DNA of 64,000 bases from an uncultured Bacteroidales bacterium (GCA_900314925.1 OMXC01000016.1:30597-94596); one strand, 5' to 3'; shown: positions 17,432 to 26,952, counted from the first letter of the stretch. Made by a program: numbers and translations. The notes: a model not told the origin generated them from the letters alone.

Positions 17432-17464
17432 AAAGGACGCCCCCGAAACGGCGTCCTTTGTTAT
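17432..17464 (+). terminator. Hairpin between tRNA-Ser and tRNA-Pro
   Basis: GGACGCC and GGCGTCC pair around a short loop and are followed by TTTGTTATT. It may end part of the tRNA-Ser transcript or serve as a processing signal. Confidence 0.6.
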
Positions 17465-17467
17465 TGA

Positions 17468-17542
17468 CGGGATATAGCGTAGTCCGGTTATCGCGCCTGC
17501 TTTGGGAGCAGGAGATCCCCAGTTCGAATCTGGGTGTCCCGA
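17468..17542 (+). tRNA. tRNA-Pro (TGG anticodon)
   Basis: The acceptor CGGGATA pairs with TGTCCCG. The anticodon loop CTGCT-TTGGGAG-AGCAG region reads TGG. The T-arm is present (AGTTCGAATCT). CCA is not encoded. Confidence 0.93.
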
Positions 17543-17546
17543 CACT

Positions 17547-17620
17547 GGCCCTGTAGCTCAGCTGGATAGAGCGAGAGTCTTCTAAACTCTAGGTCCTGCG
17601 TTCGAGTCGCAGCAGGGTCA
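17547..17620 (+). tRNA. tRNA-Arg (TCT anticodon)
   Basis: The acceptor GGCCCTG pairs with CAGGGTC (one G-U). The anticodon stem AGAGT/ACTCT encloses CTTCTAA, giving TCT. The T-loop GTTCGAGTC is present. CCA is not encoded. Confidence 0.93.
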
Positions 17621-17628
17621 CGTCGCTG

Positions 17629-17658
17629 CGGTGCACAAGTATGTGCACCGTTTTTTTT
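17629..17658 (+). terminator. Terminator after the tRNA cluster
   Basis: CGGTGCAC and GTGCACCG form a perfect 8-bp stem with a 6-base loop, followed by eight T residues. A strong intrinsic terminator. Confidence 0.9.
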
Positions 17659-17723
17659 GTTTCTGCCTGCCGACACAATAATCGAGAGTGCTCTGCGTTA
17701 TATAAACATTAACAAGCATCAGA

Positions 17724-18902
17724 ATGGATATAAGCAGCTATTTTGAGCCTATGGATATGGCTGTTGTGGACTACCACAGCGAGCAGTTCCATCCCATGTT
17801 GGGCGACGATATATCGGCGTATACACCTGAGGCTGGCTTCCCGTCGCTCGACGGCGTAAAGCTGGCGCTGGTTGGTGTTCCGGAGGATCGTGCCTCGGTC
17901 TATAATCGCGGCTGCGCGGCAGCCCCCGATCAGATACGCCGCTATCTCTACCGTCTTGCCAAACCGCACGCAGACATCCGCCTCGCCGACCTCGGCAACC
18001 TCGTCTGCGGTGCCACCCCCCGCGATACCTACTTCGCTGTGATAGAAGCCTTCCAGCAGCTGCTGGAGCAGGGTGTCACAATCATTGTTCTTGGAGGCAG
18101 CGACGATATCGTCTTCCCCATATACAAGGCCTATGAGGTCCTTGGACGCGTCATCAATATATGCTCCGTCGACGCACGCTTCAACCTCGACGGCGGCGAC
18201 CAGATCAACAGTGGCAACTACCTGCAACACATCATCCTGCAGCAGCCCAACTACCTTTTTGACTATGTGGCTATGGGTTACCAGACCTATTTTGTAGGCC
18301 AGGAAATGGTTCAGCTCATGGATGAGCTGAAGTTCAGCACCAAGCGGGTCGGCGAACTGCAAGCCGACATGGAGCAGGCAGAGCCGCTTGTGCGCTACAG
18401 CGACGTGGTTGCCGTCGACATAAGTGCTGTGCGCCAGAGCGATGCCCCTGCCAATGCCAACCCCTCGCCACATGGACTATATGGTGAGCAGCTGTGCCAG
18501 ATAGCGCGGTTTGCGGGCATGAGCGACAAGACCTCTTGTTTCGGCATCTTCGAGATGTTGCCCGACCGCGACCGCGACGGGCAGACGGCGCACATGCTGG
18601 CTCACGCCGTGTGGTTCTTCATAGAGGGGTTCCACTACCGCATCGGCGACTTCCCGACGCGCGACAAGCAGCAATACAAGCGCTTCACCGTAGAGCTGCC
18701 CGACCACGGCATGGACATCGTCTTCTACAAGAGTCTGCGCAGCGACCGTTGGTGGATGGAGGTGCCCTGCGACGACAGCGAACGCCGCGAGCGCTACAAG
18801 CGCCACACACTCATCCCCTGCCACTACAGCGACTACCAGCGCGCCATGGAAAACGAGATACCGGAGCTCTGGTGGCACTACTACAACCGCATGAACGGAT
18901 AA
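17724..18902 (+). CDS. Arginase/formimidoylglutamase-family protein with degenerate metal site
   Basis: A 392-aa protein with the ureohydrolase fold pattern. The segment VALVGVPEDRASVYNRGCAAAPDQIRRYLY (quoted here only by its hallmarks VGVPEDR and NRGCAAAPDQIR) matches the arginase N-terminal motif. The metal-binding motifs are altered: the usual GGDHS is GGSDDI, DAHxD is DARFNLD, and the DVDxxDP-type motif is VDISAVRQSDAP. Several manganese ligands are therefore missing, so ordinary arginase or agmatinase chemistry is unlikely. The protein may be structural or regulatory. It begins after a terminator and is followed by a 56-aa gene and an LptE-like gene on the same strand. Confidence 0.75.
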   Translation: MDISSYFEPMDMAVVDYHSEQFHPMLGDDISAYTPEAGFPSLDGVKLALVGVPEDRASVYNRGCAAAPDQIRRYLYRLAKPHADIRLADLGNLVCGATPRDTYFAVIEAFQQLLEQGVTIIVLGGSDDIVFPIYKAYEVLGRVINICSVDARFNLDGGDQINSGNYLQHIILQQPNYLFDYVAMGYQTYFVGQEMVQLMDELKFSTKRVGELQADMEQAEPLVRYSDVVAVDISAVRQSDAPANANPSPHGLYGEQLCQIARFAGMSDKTSCFGIFEMLPDRDRDGQTAHMLAHAVWFFIEGFHYRIGDFPTRDKQQYKRFTVELPDHGMDIVFYKSLRSDRWWMEVPCDDSERRERYKRHTLIPCHYSDYQRAMENEIPELWWHYYNRMNG

Positions 18903-18922
18903 CAACAAAACATCACTACAAT

Positions 18923-19093
18923 ATGGATTTAGCTTTTAAAGAAAAGATAGACAAGCTTATCAGCGAGGTGGCCGCTGTTCCCGACCTCGTCACCAAGGTG
19001 GCTGTGCTCAACTACATCCAGCAGGAGTCAGGCTTCCTGCTCTGGCAATTGGAGGACGAACAACGCATCGATGAAGACTCGCGCGATTATTAG
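18923..19093 (+). CDS. Small hypothetical protein (56 aa)
   Basis: A short soluble protein beginning MDLAFKEKIDKLISEV, predicted helical and acidic at the end. I chose the ATG at 18923, 20 bases after the previous stop; the frame overlaps the LptE-like gene by 23 bases. No domain is recognised. Its fixed place between the arginase-like gene and the LptE-like gene, with a normal start and overlap, supports a real gene, but the evidence is modest. Confidence 0.55.
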   Translation: MDLAFKEKIDKLISEVAAVPDLVTKVAVLNYIQQESGFLLWQLEDEQRIDEDSRDY

Positions 19094-19574
19094 TATTGCC
19101 CTTGCCTTGCTGCTTTGCGGGTGCACCGGTGGCTATTCTTTCACCGGCGCCTCCATTCCGCCAGAGGCCAAGACAATCTCCGTGGCCACATTCCCTAACT
19201 ACGCCTCTACGGTGAACCCGCAGCTGAGCCAGAAGCTCACCGACGAACTGATGCAGATGTTCGCCAGCCAGACCTCGCTCAACGTCACCAGCAATGACGG
19301 CGACCTGCAGGTCAGTGGCGAGATTACGGGCTACGAAACGCGCGCATCGGCCCTCTCGGCAAGCGACGAGGTCTCCATGAACCGCCTCACGATAACCGTC
19401 AAGGTCAAGTTCGTCAACACCAAAGACCCTGATGCCGACTTCGAGCAGCAGTTTTCGCGTTACCGCGACTATGCCGCCACACTTGACTTCTCGGCCGTCG
19501 AGAGCAGCCTCATGAGCGAGATCGTCACCGAACTATGCGAAGACATCTTCAACAAGTCCGTGGTCAACTGGTAG
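19071..19574 (+). CDS. lptE: LptE-like LPS-assembly lipoprotein
   Basis: A 167-aa lipoprotein with a lipobox (LLLCGC) near residue 18 and then the typical LptE opening GGYSFTGASIPPEAKTI. The segment VATFPNYASTVNPQLSQKL and the rest match the Bacteroidetes LptE-like family, which plugs the LptD translocon in the outer membrane and helps place LPS on the surface. The start overlaps the 56-aa gene, and its end overlaps the DUF2723 gene by 40 bases. lptC and lpxD of the same pathway lie at 26-27.5 kb. Confidence 0.82.
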   Translation: MKTRAIISIALALLLCGCTGGYSFTGASIPPEAKTISVATFPNYASTVNPQLSQKLTDELMQMFASQTSLNVTSNDGDLQVSGEITGYETRASALSASDEVSMNRLTITVKVKFVNTKDPDADFEQQFSRYRDYAATLDFSAVESSLMSEIVTELCEDIFNKSVVNW

Positions 19575-21247
19575 GTTTCGCCCTGCTGTCGGCTTTTGCC
19601 ACGGCGGTATACCTTCTCACCATGGACACCTCGGTATCGTGGTGGGACTGTGGCGAATTCATAGCCACAGGATGGCTTCTGCAGGTGGGCCATCCCCCGG
19701 GGGCTCCTACCTATCAGCTCCTCTCGCACCTTTTCATGCTTCTCTCCTTCGGCGATCCGATGCTGGTGGCCCCGTTGAGCAATGCCCTTTCGGCTCTTGC
19801 CGGGGGGCTCACCGTAGGTGTGCTGTTCCTCACCCTCGGCCAGCTGGGCTGCCGTCGCCTGGCTGCCGCCGTCGGCGCACTCTGCTACCTGTTCTGCGAC
19901 ACGGCCTGGTTCTCGGCCGTAGAGAGCGAGGTCTACAGCCTCGCCATGCTCTTTTGTGCGCTGGATGTGTGGATTGCCCTGCGCTACCGCAGCAAGGGCG
20001 ACACGCGCCTGATTGTGCTGCTTGCCCTCTTGCTGGGACTTGGCGTCGGTGTCCACCTGATGACGTTGCTCACCGTGCCCGCCCTGCTGCTCATCGTGCT
20101 GCCGACACTGGTCCGCCGCAGCCGTTGGGGATGGGTTGTCCCCCTTGCAGCGTTGTTTTTCTGTCTTGGTCTAACGACATATCTTATAGTCCCCATACGC
20201 GCCGCCGCCAACCCTCCCGTCAACGAGGGCAACCCTTCGACGCCGGAGGCCTTTGCGCGGTATTTGAAACGTGACCAGTATGCCAAAGCGCCGCTATACC
20301 CGCGCATGTGGCGCGAACGCGACGCCGCCAACTGGCAGGATTGGACCTATGGCCTCGACGGGGTGGCCGGCAATGTTGTCTACGGGGTCAACTACCAGCT
20401 CGGCTACATGTATGGGCGTTATTTGATGTACAATTTCATAGGCCGCGAGAACCTCAAGAGTCACCGCGTGGTGCTCTTCGTGTTGCCTTTCCTGTTGGGT
20501 CTCTGGGGGTTGCTGCGCCATCGCAGGCGCAGCCGGTGGGCTTTCTGGGTGGTGATGCTGCTCTTCCTCTTCGGCGGAGCCGTGCTCAACCTCTACCTCA
20601 ACCACCCCTGCTACGAGCCTCGCGAGCGCGACTACGCCTATGTGCTTTCATTCTATGCCTTCGCCCTGTGGATAGGCGTCGGTGCCGACAGCGTCAACCT
20701 GCGGCGCTGGCGGTGGCTGTTGCTCCTGGCGCCGCTCACCCTGGCTTTGGGCAACTGGAGCGACCACAACCGCCATGGCAGCCACTCGGTGCACGACATC
20801 GCCCTCAACCACCTGCAATCGTGTGACAACGGGGCCCTCCTTGTCACCCTTGGCGACAACGACACCTTCCCGCTCTGGTACCTCCAGCAGGTGGAACACC
20901 GCCGCACCGACGTGGAGGTGTGCAACATCAACCTCAACGGCTATATGTCCACTATGGCGCTGATAGAGAGCAGTCTCTCGCAGCGTCCGGTATATTTCTC
21001 CCAATATTTCGCAGACCGCTTCAGTCGTTTCTATGAGGGTCGTCTGCGCTGCGAGGGATTCTGTTGGCGCCTGCTGCCCGAAGGCGGTGAGACGGCCGAC
21101 GCGGCCCCCTTGCTGCGCCATATCAACGACTCCATAGAATGGCATGTCGTTGACGGTGAATACCTTGACCTTGTGTCGACGCGTTTCATGGCCGCGTGGG
21201 AACGCAACCTCGCCTCGATGGGTATCGACCCTCGGACGGGCAGGTAG
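19535..21247 (+). CDS. DUF2723 multi-pass membrane protein (mannosyltransferase-like)
   Basis: A 570-aa membrane protein of the DUF2723 group, distantly like GT-C protein O-mannosyltransferases. The hallmark N-terminal region VSWWDCGEFIATGW followed by VGHPPGAPTYQLLSHLF is present. The Asp-Cys-Gly-Glu cluster just after the first membrane helix is where GT-C enzymes keep catalytic acids. About ten membrane helices are expected in the first 400 residues, then a soluble C-terminal part. I keep the first ATG (19535), which overlaps lptE by 40 bases. In Bacteroidales, protein O-glycosylation is widespread; a role there or in envelope glycan transfer is inference. Confidence 0.82.
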   Translation: MRRHLQQVRGQLVGFALLSAFATAVYLLTMDTSVSWWDCGEFIATGWLLQVGHPPGAPTYQLLSHLFMLLSFGDPMLVAPLSNALSALAGGLTVGVLFLTLGQLGCRRLAAAVGALCYLFCDTAWFSAVESEVYSLAMLFCALDVWIALRYRSKGDTRLIVLLALLLGLGVGVHLMTLLTVPALLLIVLPTLVRRSRWGWVVPLAALFFCLGLTTYLIVPIRAAANPPVNEGNPSTPEAFARYLKRDQYAKAPLYPRMWRERDAANWQDWTYGLDGVAGNVVYGVNYQLGYMYGRYLMYNFIGRENLKSHRVVLFVLPFLLGLWGLLRHRRRSRWAFWVVMLLFLFGGAVLNLYLNHPCYEPRERDYAYVLSFYAFALWIGVGADSVNLRRWRWLLLLAPLTLALGNWSDHNRHGSHSVHDIALNHLQSCDNGALLVTLGDNDTFPLWYLQQVEHRRTDVEVCNINLNGYMSTMALIESSLSQRPVYFSQYFADRFSRFYEGRLRCEGFCWRLLPEGGETADAAPLLRHINDSIEWHVVDGEYLDLVSTRFMAAWERNLASMGIDPRTGR

Positions 21248-21256
21248 TTTGTATGG

Positions 21257-21362
21257 AGCCGGTACGGAGTCCCTACGGACCCCCTTCGGCCGTTCTTCAG
21301 TGGAAGGCCGAAGAAGGGCCGAAGGAGGGCCGAAGGGGGGCCGAAGGGACTCCGTACCGGCT
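21257..21362. repeat. Palindromic GGCCGAAGGG element, copy A
   Basis: The arms AGCCGGTACGGAGTCCC (21257-21273) and GGGACTCCGTACCGGCT (21346-21362) are perfect inverted repeats. The interior is made of GGCCGAAGG-type units and TTCTTCAGTGGAAGG. It sits between convergent genes. Its interior matches, in opposite orientation, the copy at 31796-31896. Confidence 0.9.
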
Positions 21363-21372
21363 GTGGGGTAAA

Positions 21373-23241
21373 TCAGAATTGGAAATAGATGAACGGCTGC
21401 AGGTCGGCGGTGACGAACTGGTAGAGCACAAAGACCGCCACGATTATCGTTAAAACCATGAGCCACAGTGGCATCAGCGCGAACCACAGGCGGTAGCGCC
21501 GCTTGAAGCGCACGGGCAGCCAGTGCACCGCCATGCCGATGGCGAAGAGCAGGAACGGCGCCCAGTAATGGCCTATGATTGAGGGTATTTGGTCGAGCTG
21601 CCAATGCGAGCCTATCTGTCCCACCATGAACGACGCCGTCATCCAGGCCACCTCGTTGGCCTCGGCGGGGTCGAGGTTGGTGCCGCTGCGGAAGAAGAGT
21701 CGGGTGAAGGAGATGAAGACGAAGGTGAGCAGGGTGGTCCACACCACCCAGGAGCGCTGCGTGCTTTTGGCCTGCTGCGGCAGCAGGTGCAGCACGGTGT
21801 AGACTATGAAGCACACGAGTGCGATGAACCACAGCATGTTGAGCAGCGGGCCGCCGACGGTGGCCTTGAGCAGGTGGAGCACCGCCGTGGTGAAGCCAAG
21901 GGTTACGATGTGGATTACCCATCCCTGTTTTTTCCACCATTTGTAGACGAGGATGCCGATGCCGTTGAGGCCGCCCCAGGTGATGAAGTTGAGCGACGAA
22001 CCGTGCCACAGGCCGCCGAGGAGCATGGTGTCCATGTTGTTGACGTTGGTGCCCAGCTCGCGGCGGTGGCTGGGGCGCAGGAAGTAAAGGAGCACCACGC
22101 CGAGCACTATGGCGGCGGCCACCGCTGAGAAGGCGGCGTTGCGCAGGCGGAAGGCGGCGATGGCGAGGATGGCGGCGAGGATGAAGTAGGAGAGGAAGCC
22201 GGCATGGCGGTTGCCGCCGAGTGGTATGTAGAGGTAGTCGCGCAGCCAGTTGGAGAGCGACATGTGCCAGCGGCGCCAGAAGTCGGCGGGATTGGTGGCT
22301 TTGTAGGGCGAGTTGAAGTTGGTGGGCAGGTAGAAGCCCATCATCATGGCCACGCCGATGGCTATGTCGGTGTAGCCCGAGAAGTCGGCATAGACCTGCA
22401 TGGAGTATAGCATCAGCGCCGAAAAGTTCTCGAAGGGGGTGTAGAGCGTGGGGTTCTCGAAGATGCGGTCGACGAAGTTGACGGCCAGGTAGTCGCTGAG
22501 GACGATTTTCTTGACCAGGCCGTTGATTATCCAGAACACGGCGATGCCGAACTGTCGGCGGCTGAGGAAGAAGGGCCGGTAGAGCTGTGGCACGAACTGG
22601 TCGGCACGCAGGATGGGGCCTGCAACGAGCTGCGGGAAGAACGAGGTGTAGAAGCCAAAGTCGAAGATGTTGCCCACGTGGGCTATCTTGCGCTTGTAGA
22701 CATCCACTATGTAGCTGATGTTCTGGAAGGTGAAGAATGAGATGCCGACAGGCAGGAGTATGACGGAAGCGTCAAAGTGGTTGGTGCCGAAGGCGCTGTT
22801 GGCCCACAGGGCCAGGTGGTTGACGACGGTGATGGAGGTGCCGAAGGTGGCGTTGTAGAGGTCGGTGAAGAAGTAGGCGTACTTGAAGTAGCAGAGCACG
22901 AGGAGGTTTATCGTCACGCCGGTGGCCATGAGGGCCTTGCGGCGCGGTTGCGAGGCCGTGGCGTCCATGCGTATGCCGAGCCACCAGCCCAGCAGGGTGG
23001 AGAAGACGAGCAGCAGCATGAAGAGCCCCGAGGTCTTGTAGTAGAACAGAAGGCTGACGGCGAAGAGGTAGCCGTTGCGCGCCACGCGGCGGTGGCGTGT
23101 CAGGGGGCGGTCGGTGCAGAAAACTGTGTAGACGGCGAAGACGATGAGGAAGAAGGCCCAGAAGTGTATCTGTGTGAACAGCAAGGGGTGGGAGCTGTCG
23201 AAGCTGAAGAGTTGCGCTAAGTATTGCAGGATGTCGTTCAC
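21373..23241 (-). CDS. MBOAT-family O-acyltransferase
   Basis: A 622-aa membrane-bound O-acyltransferase, like AlgI/DltB. Many membrane helices are visible. The MBOAT signature YADFSGYTDIAIG and FWRRWHMSLSNW appear mid-protein, and the catalytic His is in GGLWHGSSLNF. I chose the GTG at 23239-23241, which overlaps the upstream SGNH gene stop by four bases (GTGA). The longer frame runs backward through that gene and lacks family similarity. The next Met is far inside. Family role: move acyl groups across the inner membrane for transfer by a periplasmic SGNH partner, here two such genes directly upstream. Confidence 0.9.
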   Translation of the reverse strand: MNDILQYLAQLFSFDSSHPLLFTQIHFWAFFLIVFAVYTVFCTDRPLTRHRRVARNGYLFAVSLLFYYKTSGLFMLLLVFSTLLGWWLGIRMDATASQPRRKALMATGVTINLLVLCYFKYAYFFTDLYNATFGTSITVVNHLALWANSAFGTNHFDASVILLPVGISFFTFQNISYIVDVYKRKIAHVGNIFDFGFYTSFFPQLVAGPILRADQFVPQLYRPFFLSRRQFGIAVFWIINGLVKKIVLSDYLAVNFVDRIFENPTLYTPFENFSALMLYSMQVYADFSGYTDIAIGVAMMMGFYLPTNFNSPYKATNPADFWRRWHMSLSNWLRDYLYIPLGGNRHAGFLSYFILAAILAIAAFRLRNAAFSAVAAAIVLGVVLLYFLRPSHRRELGTNVNNMDTMLLGGLWHGSSLNFITWGGLNGIGILVYKWWKKQGWVIHIVTLGFTTAVLHLLKATVGGPLLNMLWFIALVCFIVYTVLHLLPQQAKSTQRSWVVWTTLLTFVFISFTRLFFRSGTNLDPAEANEVAWMTASFMVGQIGSHWQLDQIPSIIGHYWAPFLLFAIGMAVHWLPVRFKRRYRLWFALMPLWLMVLTIIVAVFVLYQFVTADLQPFIYFQF

Positions 23242-24464
23242 TTGTTGCGATGTTTCTTGAGGGTGTCGTTGAGTGCTTGGTAGAACAGGTCGCCGACGAG
23301 CTGGTAGCCCTTGGCTGTGAAGTGTACGCGGTCTTTCTGCGCCAAGCCGTTCTTGTACCAGGTATCCATTGACTTGAGTCCGCCCATCACCTCGAACAGG
23401 TCCCACACGGCGCCGTCAGTGTCGTGGGCGAGGCGGTAGAACACCTCGCGGGCCAAGGCTCCGTTGGGGTTGACGCGGTAGTGGCGCCCCGTCTTGCGGA
23501 AGCTGTCGTTGTTGGTGACGAAGATGAAGGCGCATTCGGGGTTGACGGCACGCACGGAGTCGATGAGTTGCAGGTAGTTGCGGCGGAAGGCTGCGGTGTC
23601 GAAGTTGGTGGGTACGGCGTCGTTGATGCCGATGCCGAAGATTACAACGTCGGGATGCAGCAGGCGCAGGTCGCGCACGAAGTGCCTGCAGCGCAGGTAG
23701 TCGGGCACTGAGGCGCCGTTTACACCGATGGAGTGGTAGCTGAAGCCCGCCTGCCGGTTGTCGAGCAGAATGCCTGTTACTGAGAACATGTCGCCTTCGC
23801 GGCACGGGAGCACGATGCAGAAAGAGTCGACGGTGTGGCCGAGGTTGAAGAGGTAGCGGTCGGTGCGGTTGTCTATGTATGAGGGGTATACCTCGCGGCT
23901 TCCTATGCGCAAGCGTGGCACCACGCCTTGGTCGCTGTGGCCGAGGAGGATGATGCGGTCTGTGGCGTAGTTCACGCGTGGCTCGTTGAGTTTGATGCCT
24001 ATCTCGGTGTGTGTGTCGGCTGCGGTGACAGCTATGCCGCAGAGCCCTAAGGGGTAGGTGTGATCCTTGTGGACATTGCGGGTGAGGATCATCTTCTGCG
24101 GACAATGCACGCGATAGTCGGCGGGGTTGTTGCAGCGTGCCGCCGCCGAGTAGGGGAAGATCATGCCGCGCGGCCCCACAAGGTCGGGGTTGTCGGTCAT
24201 GATGTTGCAGCGCACGGTGTTGGAGAGGCTGCCGGCTTGTACATGCGAGCCGCCGATGTGGACGATGTTGATGTTGCCCTGGCGCGTTGTCTGGAGGCGT
24301 TCCCAGCGGTTGAGCAGCCGGTTGATGGAGGGGGAGGTGCTGTCGTAGTGCAACACGTTGGCGCTGTAGCGTATGAACTTATAGTAGGGATTGTCTTGCG
24401 CTGCTGCTTGCTGCAGAAACGCGACAAGCAGGACAAGACAAGACAGCAGTCCGGCTTTTTTCAT
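23238..24464 (-). CDS. Secreted SGNH/GDSL-type hydrolase or acetyltransferase
   Basis: A 408-aa exported protein. The signal peptide is MKKAGLLSCLVLLVAFLQQ plus AAAQ. Block I reads HIGGSHVQAG, a GDS-to-GGS variant keeping the Ser. Block III is GIGINDA and block V is DRVHFTAKGY with the catalytic Asp and His. It overlaps the next gene (MBOAT) and the previous SGNH gene by four bases each. The trio matches known sets where an MBOAT exports acetyl groups and SGNH proteins attach them to a periplasmic or surface glycan. The target glycan cannot be read from the sequence. Confidence 0.85.
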   Translation of the reverse strand: MKKAGLLSCLVLLVAFLQQAAAQDNPYYKFIRYSANVLHYDSTSPSINRLLNRWERLQTTRQGNINIVHIGGSHVQAGSLSNTVRCNIMTDNPDLVGPRGMIFPYSAAARCNNPADYRVHCPQKMILTRNVHKDHTYPLGLCGIAVTAADTHTEIGIKLNEPRVNYATDRIILLGHSDQGVVPRLRIGSREVYPSYIDNRTDRYLFNLGHTVDSFCIVLPCREGDMFSVTGILLDNRQAGFSYHSIGVNGASVPDYLRCRHFVRDLRLLHPDVVIFGIGINDAVPTNFDTAAFRRNYLQLIDSVRAVNPECAFIFVTNNDSFRKTGRHYRVNPNGALAREVFYRLAHDTDGAVWDLFEVMGGLKSMDTWYKNGLAQKDRVHFTAKGYQLVGDLFYQALNDTLKKHRNK

Positions 24465-25942
24465 CGGCCACCTCCTCTCTTGCGGCGGCTGTTGCGTGCC
24501 TTCCTGTTGGTTTTGGCTTTGCTTTTCTGTATGGCTTTTTTCTCAGCCTTTGGCTGCAGCTGGGCCCAGCGCTGCTCAAGGATGTAGAGGCTGTGGCTGT
24601 TGTCGAAGGCTTCGGCCAGCAGGTCGCCCATCTTGTCGGCGCCTTTCTGCGAGAAGTGTATGTAGTCGTTGCCGGCAAGGCCCTGACGTGTCCATTGCGG
24701 CATGGTGTTGAGGCCCCCCATGGCATGGTAGATGCTCCAATAGGCGGCGCCGTTGGCAGTGGCGGTGGTGGCAAGGCTGTCTATCAGTTCAGGTATTATG
24801 GGATAGGTCTGCACCTCGCCGCGTATGCGCTTGCTCATGTCTGAAGGCCCGACGAACAGCAGCTTGGCTTTTGGGCAGCATCGGTGCACATAGGCAATCT
24901 GCTTGGCTATGGAGCGGCAGTAGGTGGAGATGTCTTTGGAGTCTTTGAGGTATGGCACTGTGTTGCCGCCGAACTGGAGGATGATCATACCTATGTCAAG
25001 AGTGGCGTAGGCGGCGGTGAGGAGTTGTTCGTTGACGAGTGTGAACTGCTGGCCGGAGCAGCCGCGCATGGGTATGTTGTCGACGGCGATGCCGCCGCTG
25101 TCGGCGTCGATGGTGATGGCATACAGGTCGGCATTGCCGCTGACATGCAGCCGGATGCCGTTGGTGACGGTGTCGGTGCGCCACATAAGGGATCCGACCC
25201 CTTGTGGTGCGTTTTTCTGCTGCGACTCCTTTTTGTTTTTGAGGTTTGTGAAGGCAGCTACAAGGCCGCCGCGGTTGTTGGCCACCAGCTGCACACGCTC
25301 GAAGTTTTTGGCGGCATCGTCGACACGGTTGCTGTTGGCGCTCTTCACGGTGACCGTGGCGCTGCCTCCTTCAAGGCGGAAGCATTGCATCATGAGGCCG
25401 TAGTTGCCGCGGCTGCGCACAGCAAGGCTGTCGCCGAAGGAAGCGAGGTGTATCAGGTCGCCGCTGTTGCTCTGGCGTACCGTCATGGTTGGGGTGGTGG
25501 TATGGAAAGGCAGCATGCCGGGACCGCCGCCGCCGTATTTGCGTTGCATGTTGGCACGCAGGCGCGAGCTGATGTGGTCGAGCTCTATCTGTGAGTCGCC
25601 ATAGTGCAGTATGCGTACGGTACGCTTTTGCTTCCGGGCCTTTGTGGCGGACTGCCAGAAGTCGTCGAAGTAGTGTGGCTCCGGTAGCCAGAAACGCAGC
25701 GCGCTGCTGTCTATCAGCTTGCGATAGAAGGCTATGGAATCCTCCAAGGCCATCTGCCCCGTGGCGGTGTCGTTAACGATTTCCGTGTTGGCGACATCGG
25801 TTCTCTCAACGAGGGAGTGGAGTGTAGGGAAGCGCAGGGTAAGGCTTCCCACAGTGATGCCATTGCGTGGGAATAGGTAGGTCAGCGCCAGCAGGGTGGC
25901 GATGACTATTGCGAATAACAGAAGAATCTTGCGAGCCTTCAT
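24461..25942 (-). CDS. Membrane-anchored SGNH hydrolase-like protein
   Basis: A 493-aa protein with one N-terminal membrane anchor (KILLLFAIVIATLLALTYLF). A periplasmic SGNH domain follows, with block I HYGDSQIELDH near residue 115, a GGN motif, and block V DYIHFSQKGADKMG near 440. A very basic C-terminal tail is rich in Lys and Arg (ends RRKRGGGR), which might bind acidic glycans or lipid head groups. It overlaps lpxD by one base (TGATG) and the following SGNH gene by four. Together with the MBOAT gene it probably forms an acetylation module. Two diverged SGNH copies side by side is notable. Confidence 0.85.
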   Translation of the reverse strand: MKARKILLLFAIVIATLLALTYLFPRNGITVGSLTLRFPTLHSLVERTDVANTEIVNDTATGQMALEDSIAFYRKLIDSSALRFWLPEPHYFDDFWQSATKARKQKRTVRILHYGDSQIELDHISSRLRANMQRKYGGGGPGMLPFHTTTPTMTVRQSNSGDLIHLASFGDSLAVRSRGNYGLMMQCFRLEGGSATVTVKSANSNRVDDAAKNFERVQLVANNRGGLVAAFTNLKNKKESQQKNAPQGVGSLMWRTDTVTNGIRLHVSGNADLYAITIDADSGGIAVDNIPMRGCSGQQFTLVNEQLLTAAYATLDIGMIILQFGGNTVPYLKDSKDISTYCRSIAKQIAYVHRCCPKAKLLFVGPSDMSKRIRGEVQTYPIIPELIDSLATTATANGAAYWSIYHAMGGLNTMPQWTRQGLAGNDYIHFSQKGADKMGDLLAEAFDNSHSLYILEQRWAQLQPKAEKKAIQKSKAKTNRKARNSRRKRGGGR

Positions 25943-26952
25943 CAGCGCCCCAGCTTGTCTATGCGCTCAACAATCTTGTCAAGGTTGCGCAGCAGTACTT
26001 CTATCTTGCGGCGTCTTACAGCGTCGGTGGCGGGGCTGCCGAAGATTGTGGCCTTGTCGGGCACATTGCGGGTCACGCCGCTTTGTGCGCCGATGGTGAC
26101 GTGGTCGCCGATGGTGATGTGGCCCACCAGACCGGCCTGACCGGCGATGATGCACTCCTCGCCGACCTTGCAGCTGCCGGCAATGCCCACCTGCGAGGCC
26201 ATGGCGGTGTTGCGTCCTATGACCACGTTGTGTGCCACCTGGCAGAGGTTGTCGATCTTCACGCCTTTGTGCAGTATGGTTGAACCCATTGTGGCGCGGT
26301 CGATACACGTGTTGGCGCCCACTTCTACATCGTCCTCCAGCACCACGTTGCCTATCTGGTCAATCTTGTTCCAGGTGCCATCGCCGGCTGGGGCAAAGCC
26401 AAAGCCGTCGGACCCTATCACCGCACCGGCATGGATGATGCAGTTACGGCCAATCTCTACACCTTCGTATATCTTCACCCCGGCATAGATGATGGTGCCA
26501 TCGCCGATCTTGCAGTTGTCGCCGATGCATGCATTGGGGTATATCTTCACGTCGTTGCCAATCATGGTGTGGCGGCCGACAACGGCGTAGGGGCCCATGT
26601 AGCAATGCTTGCCTATTTTGCTTCCGCGTCCCACGTGGCTGCGCCATGAGCGGCCCTTAGGAGGCTTGGTGCGTTCATTGAATGTGTGCAGCAGCAGGGC
26701 AACGGCAATATAGGGGTTGTCCACACGTATGAGAGTGGAATTCACGGGGTGCTCGGGTACAAAGTCTTTGCGCACAATGACTATCGAGGCTTGTTGTTCG
26801 TAGATGTAGTGCGTATACTTCGGGTTGCCGAGGAATGTGATGCCGCCTTCGCAGCCTTCCTCTATCTTGCAAGGTTTCCACACCTTGACATTCTCGTCGC
26901 CCTCTATGGTGCCGTTCACCACACGGGCCAGTTCTTTAGCTGTCAGTTGCAT
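25942..26952 (-). CDS. lpxD: UDP-3-O-acylglucosamine N-acyltransferase
   Basis: LpxD adds the second acyl chain in lipid A synthesis. The 336-aa protein has an N-terminal uridine-binding domain ([15 protein letters not shown]), a left-handed beta-helix of hexapeptide repeats from about 105 to 300, and the catalytic His in [11 protein letters not shown]. The motif [15 protein letters not shown] is characteristic. Length is normal. In many genomes lpxD neighbours lpxA or fabZ; here it follows lptC by five bases and leads into the SGNH/MBOAT module, tying lipid A synthesis to envelope modification in one transcript. Confidence 0.94.
   Translation of the reverse strand: MQLTAKELARVVNGTIEGDENVKVWKPCKIEEGCEGGITFLGNPKYTHYIYEQQASIVIVRKDFVPEHPVNSTLIRVDNPYIAVALLLHTFNERTKPPKGRSWRSHVGRGSKIGKHCYMGPYAVVGRHTMIGNDVKIYPNACIGDNCKIGDGTIIYAGVKIYEGVEIGRNCIIHAGAVIGSDGFGFAPAGDGTWNKIDQIGNVVLEDDVEVGANTCIDRATMGSTILHKGVKIDNLCQVAHNVVIGRNTAMASQVGIAGSCKVGEECIIAGQAGLVGHITIGDHVTIGAQSGVTRNVPDKATIFGSPATDAVRRRKIEVLLRNLDKIVERIDKLGR

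Noticed and set aside
19639..20274. Alternative frames within the DUF2723 gene
   Set aside because: They are Pro/Arg-rich shadows in a GC-rich gene that has its family motif in the main frame.
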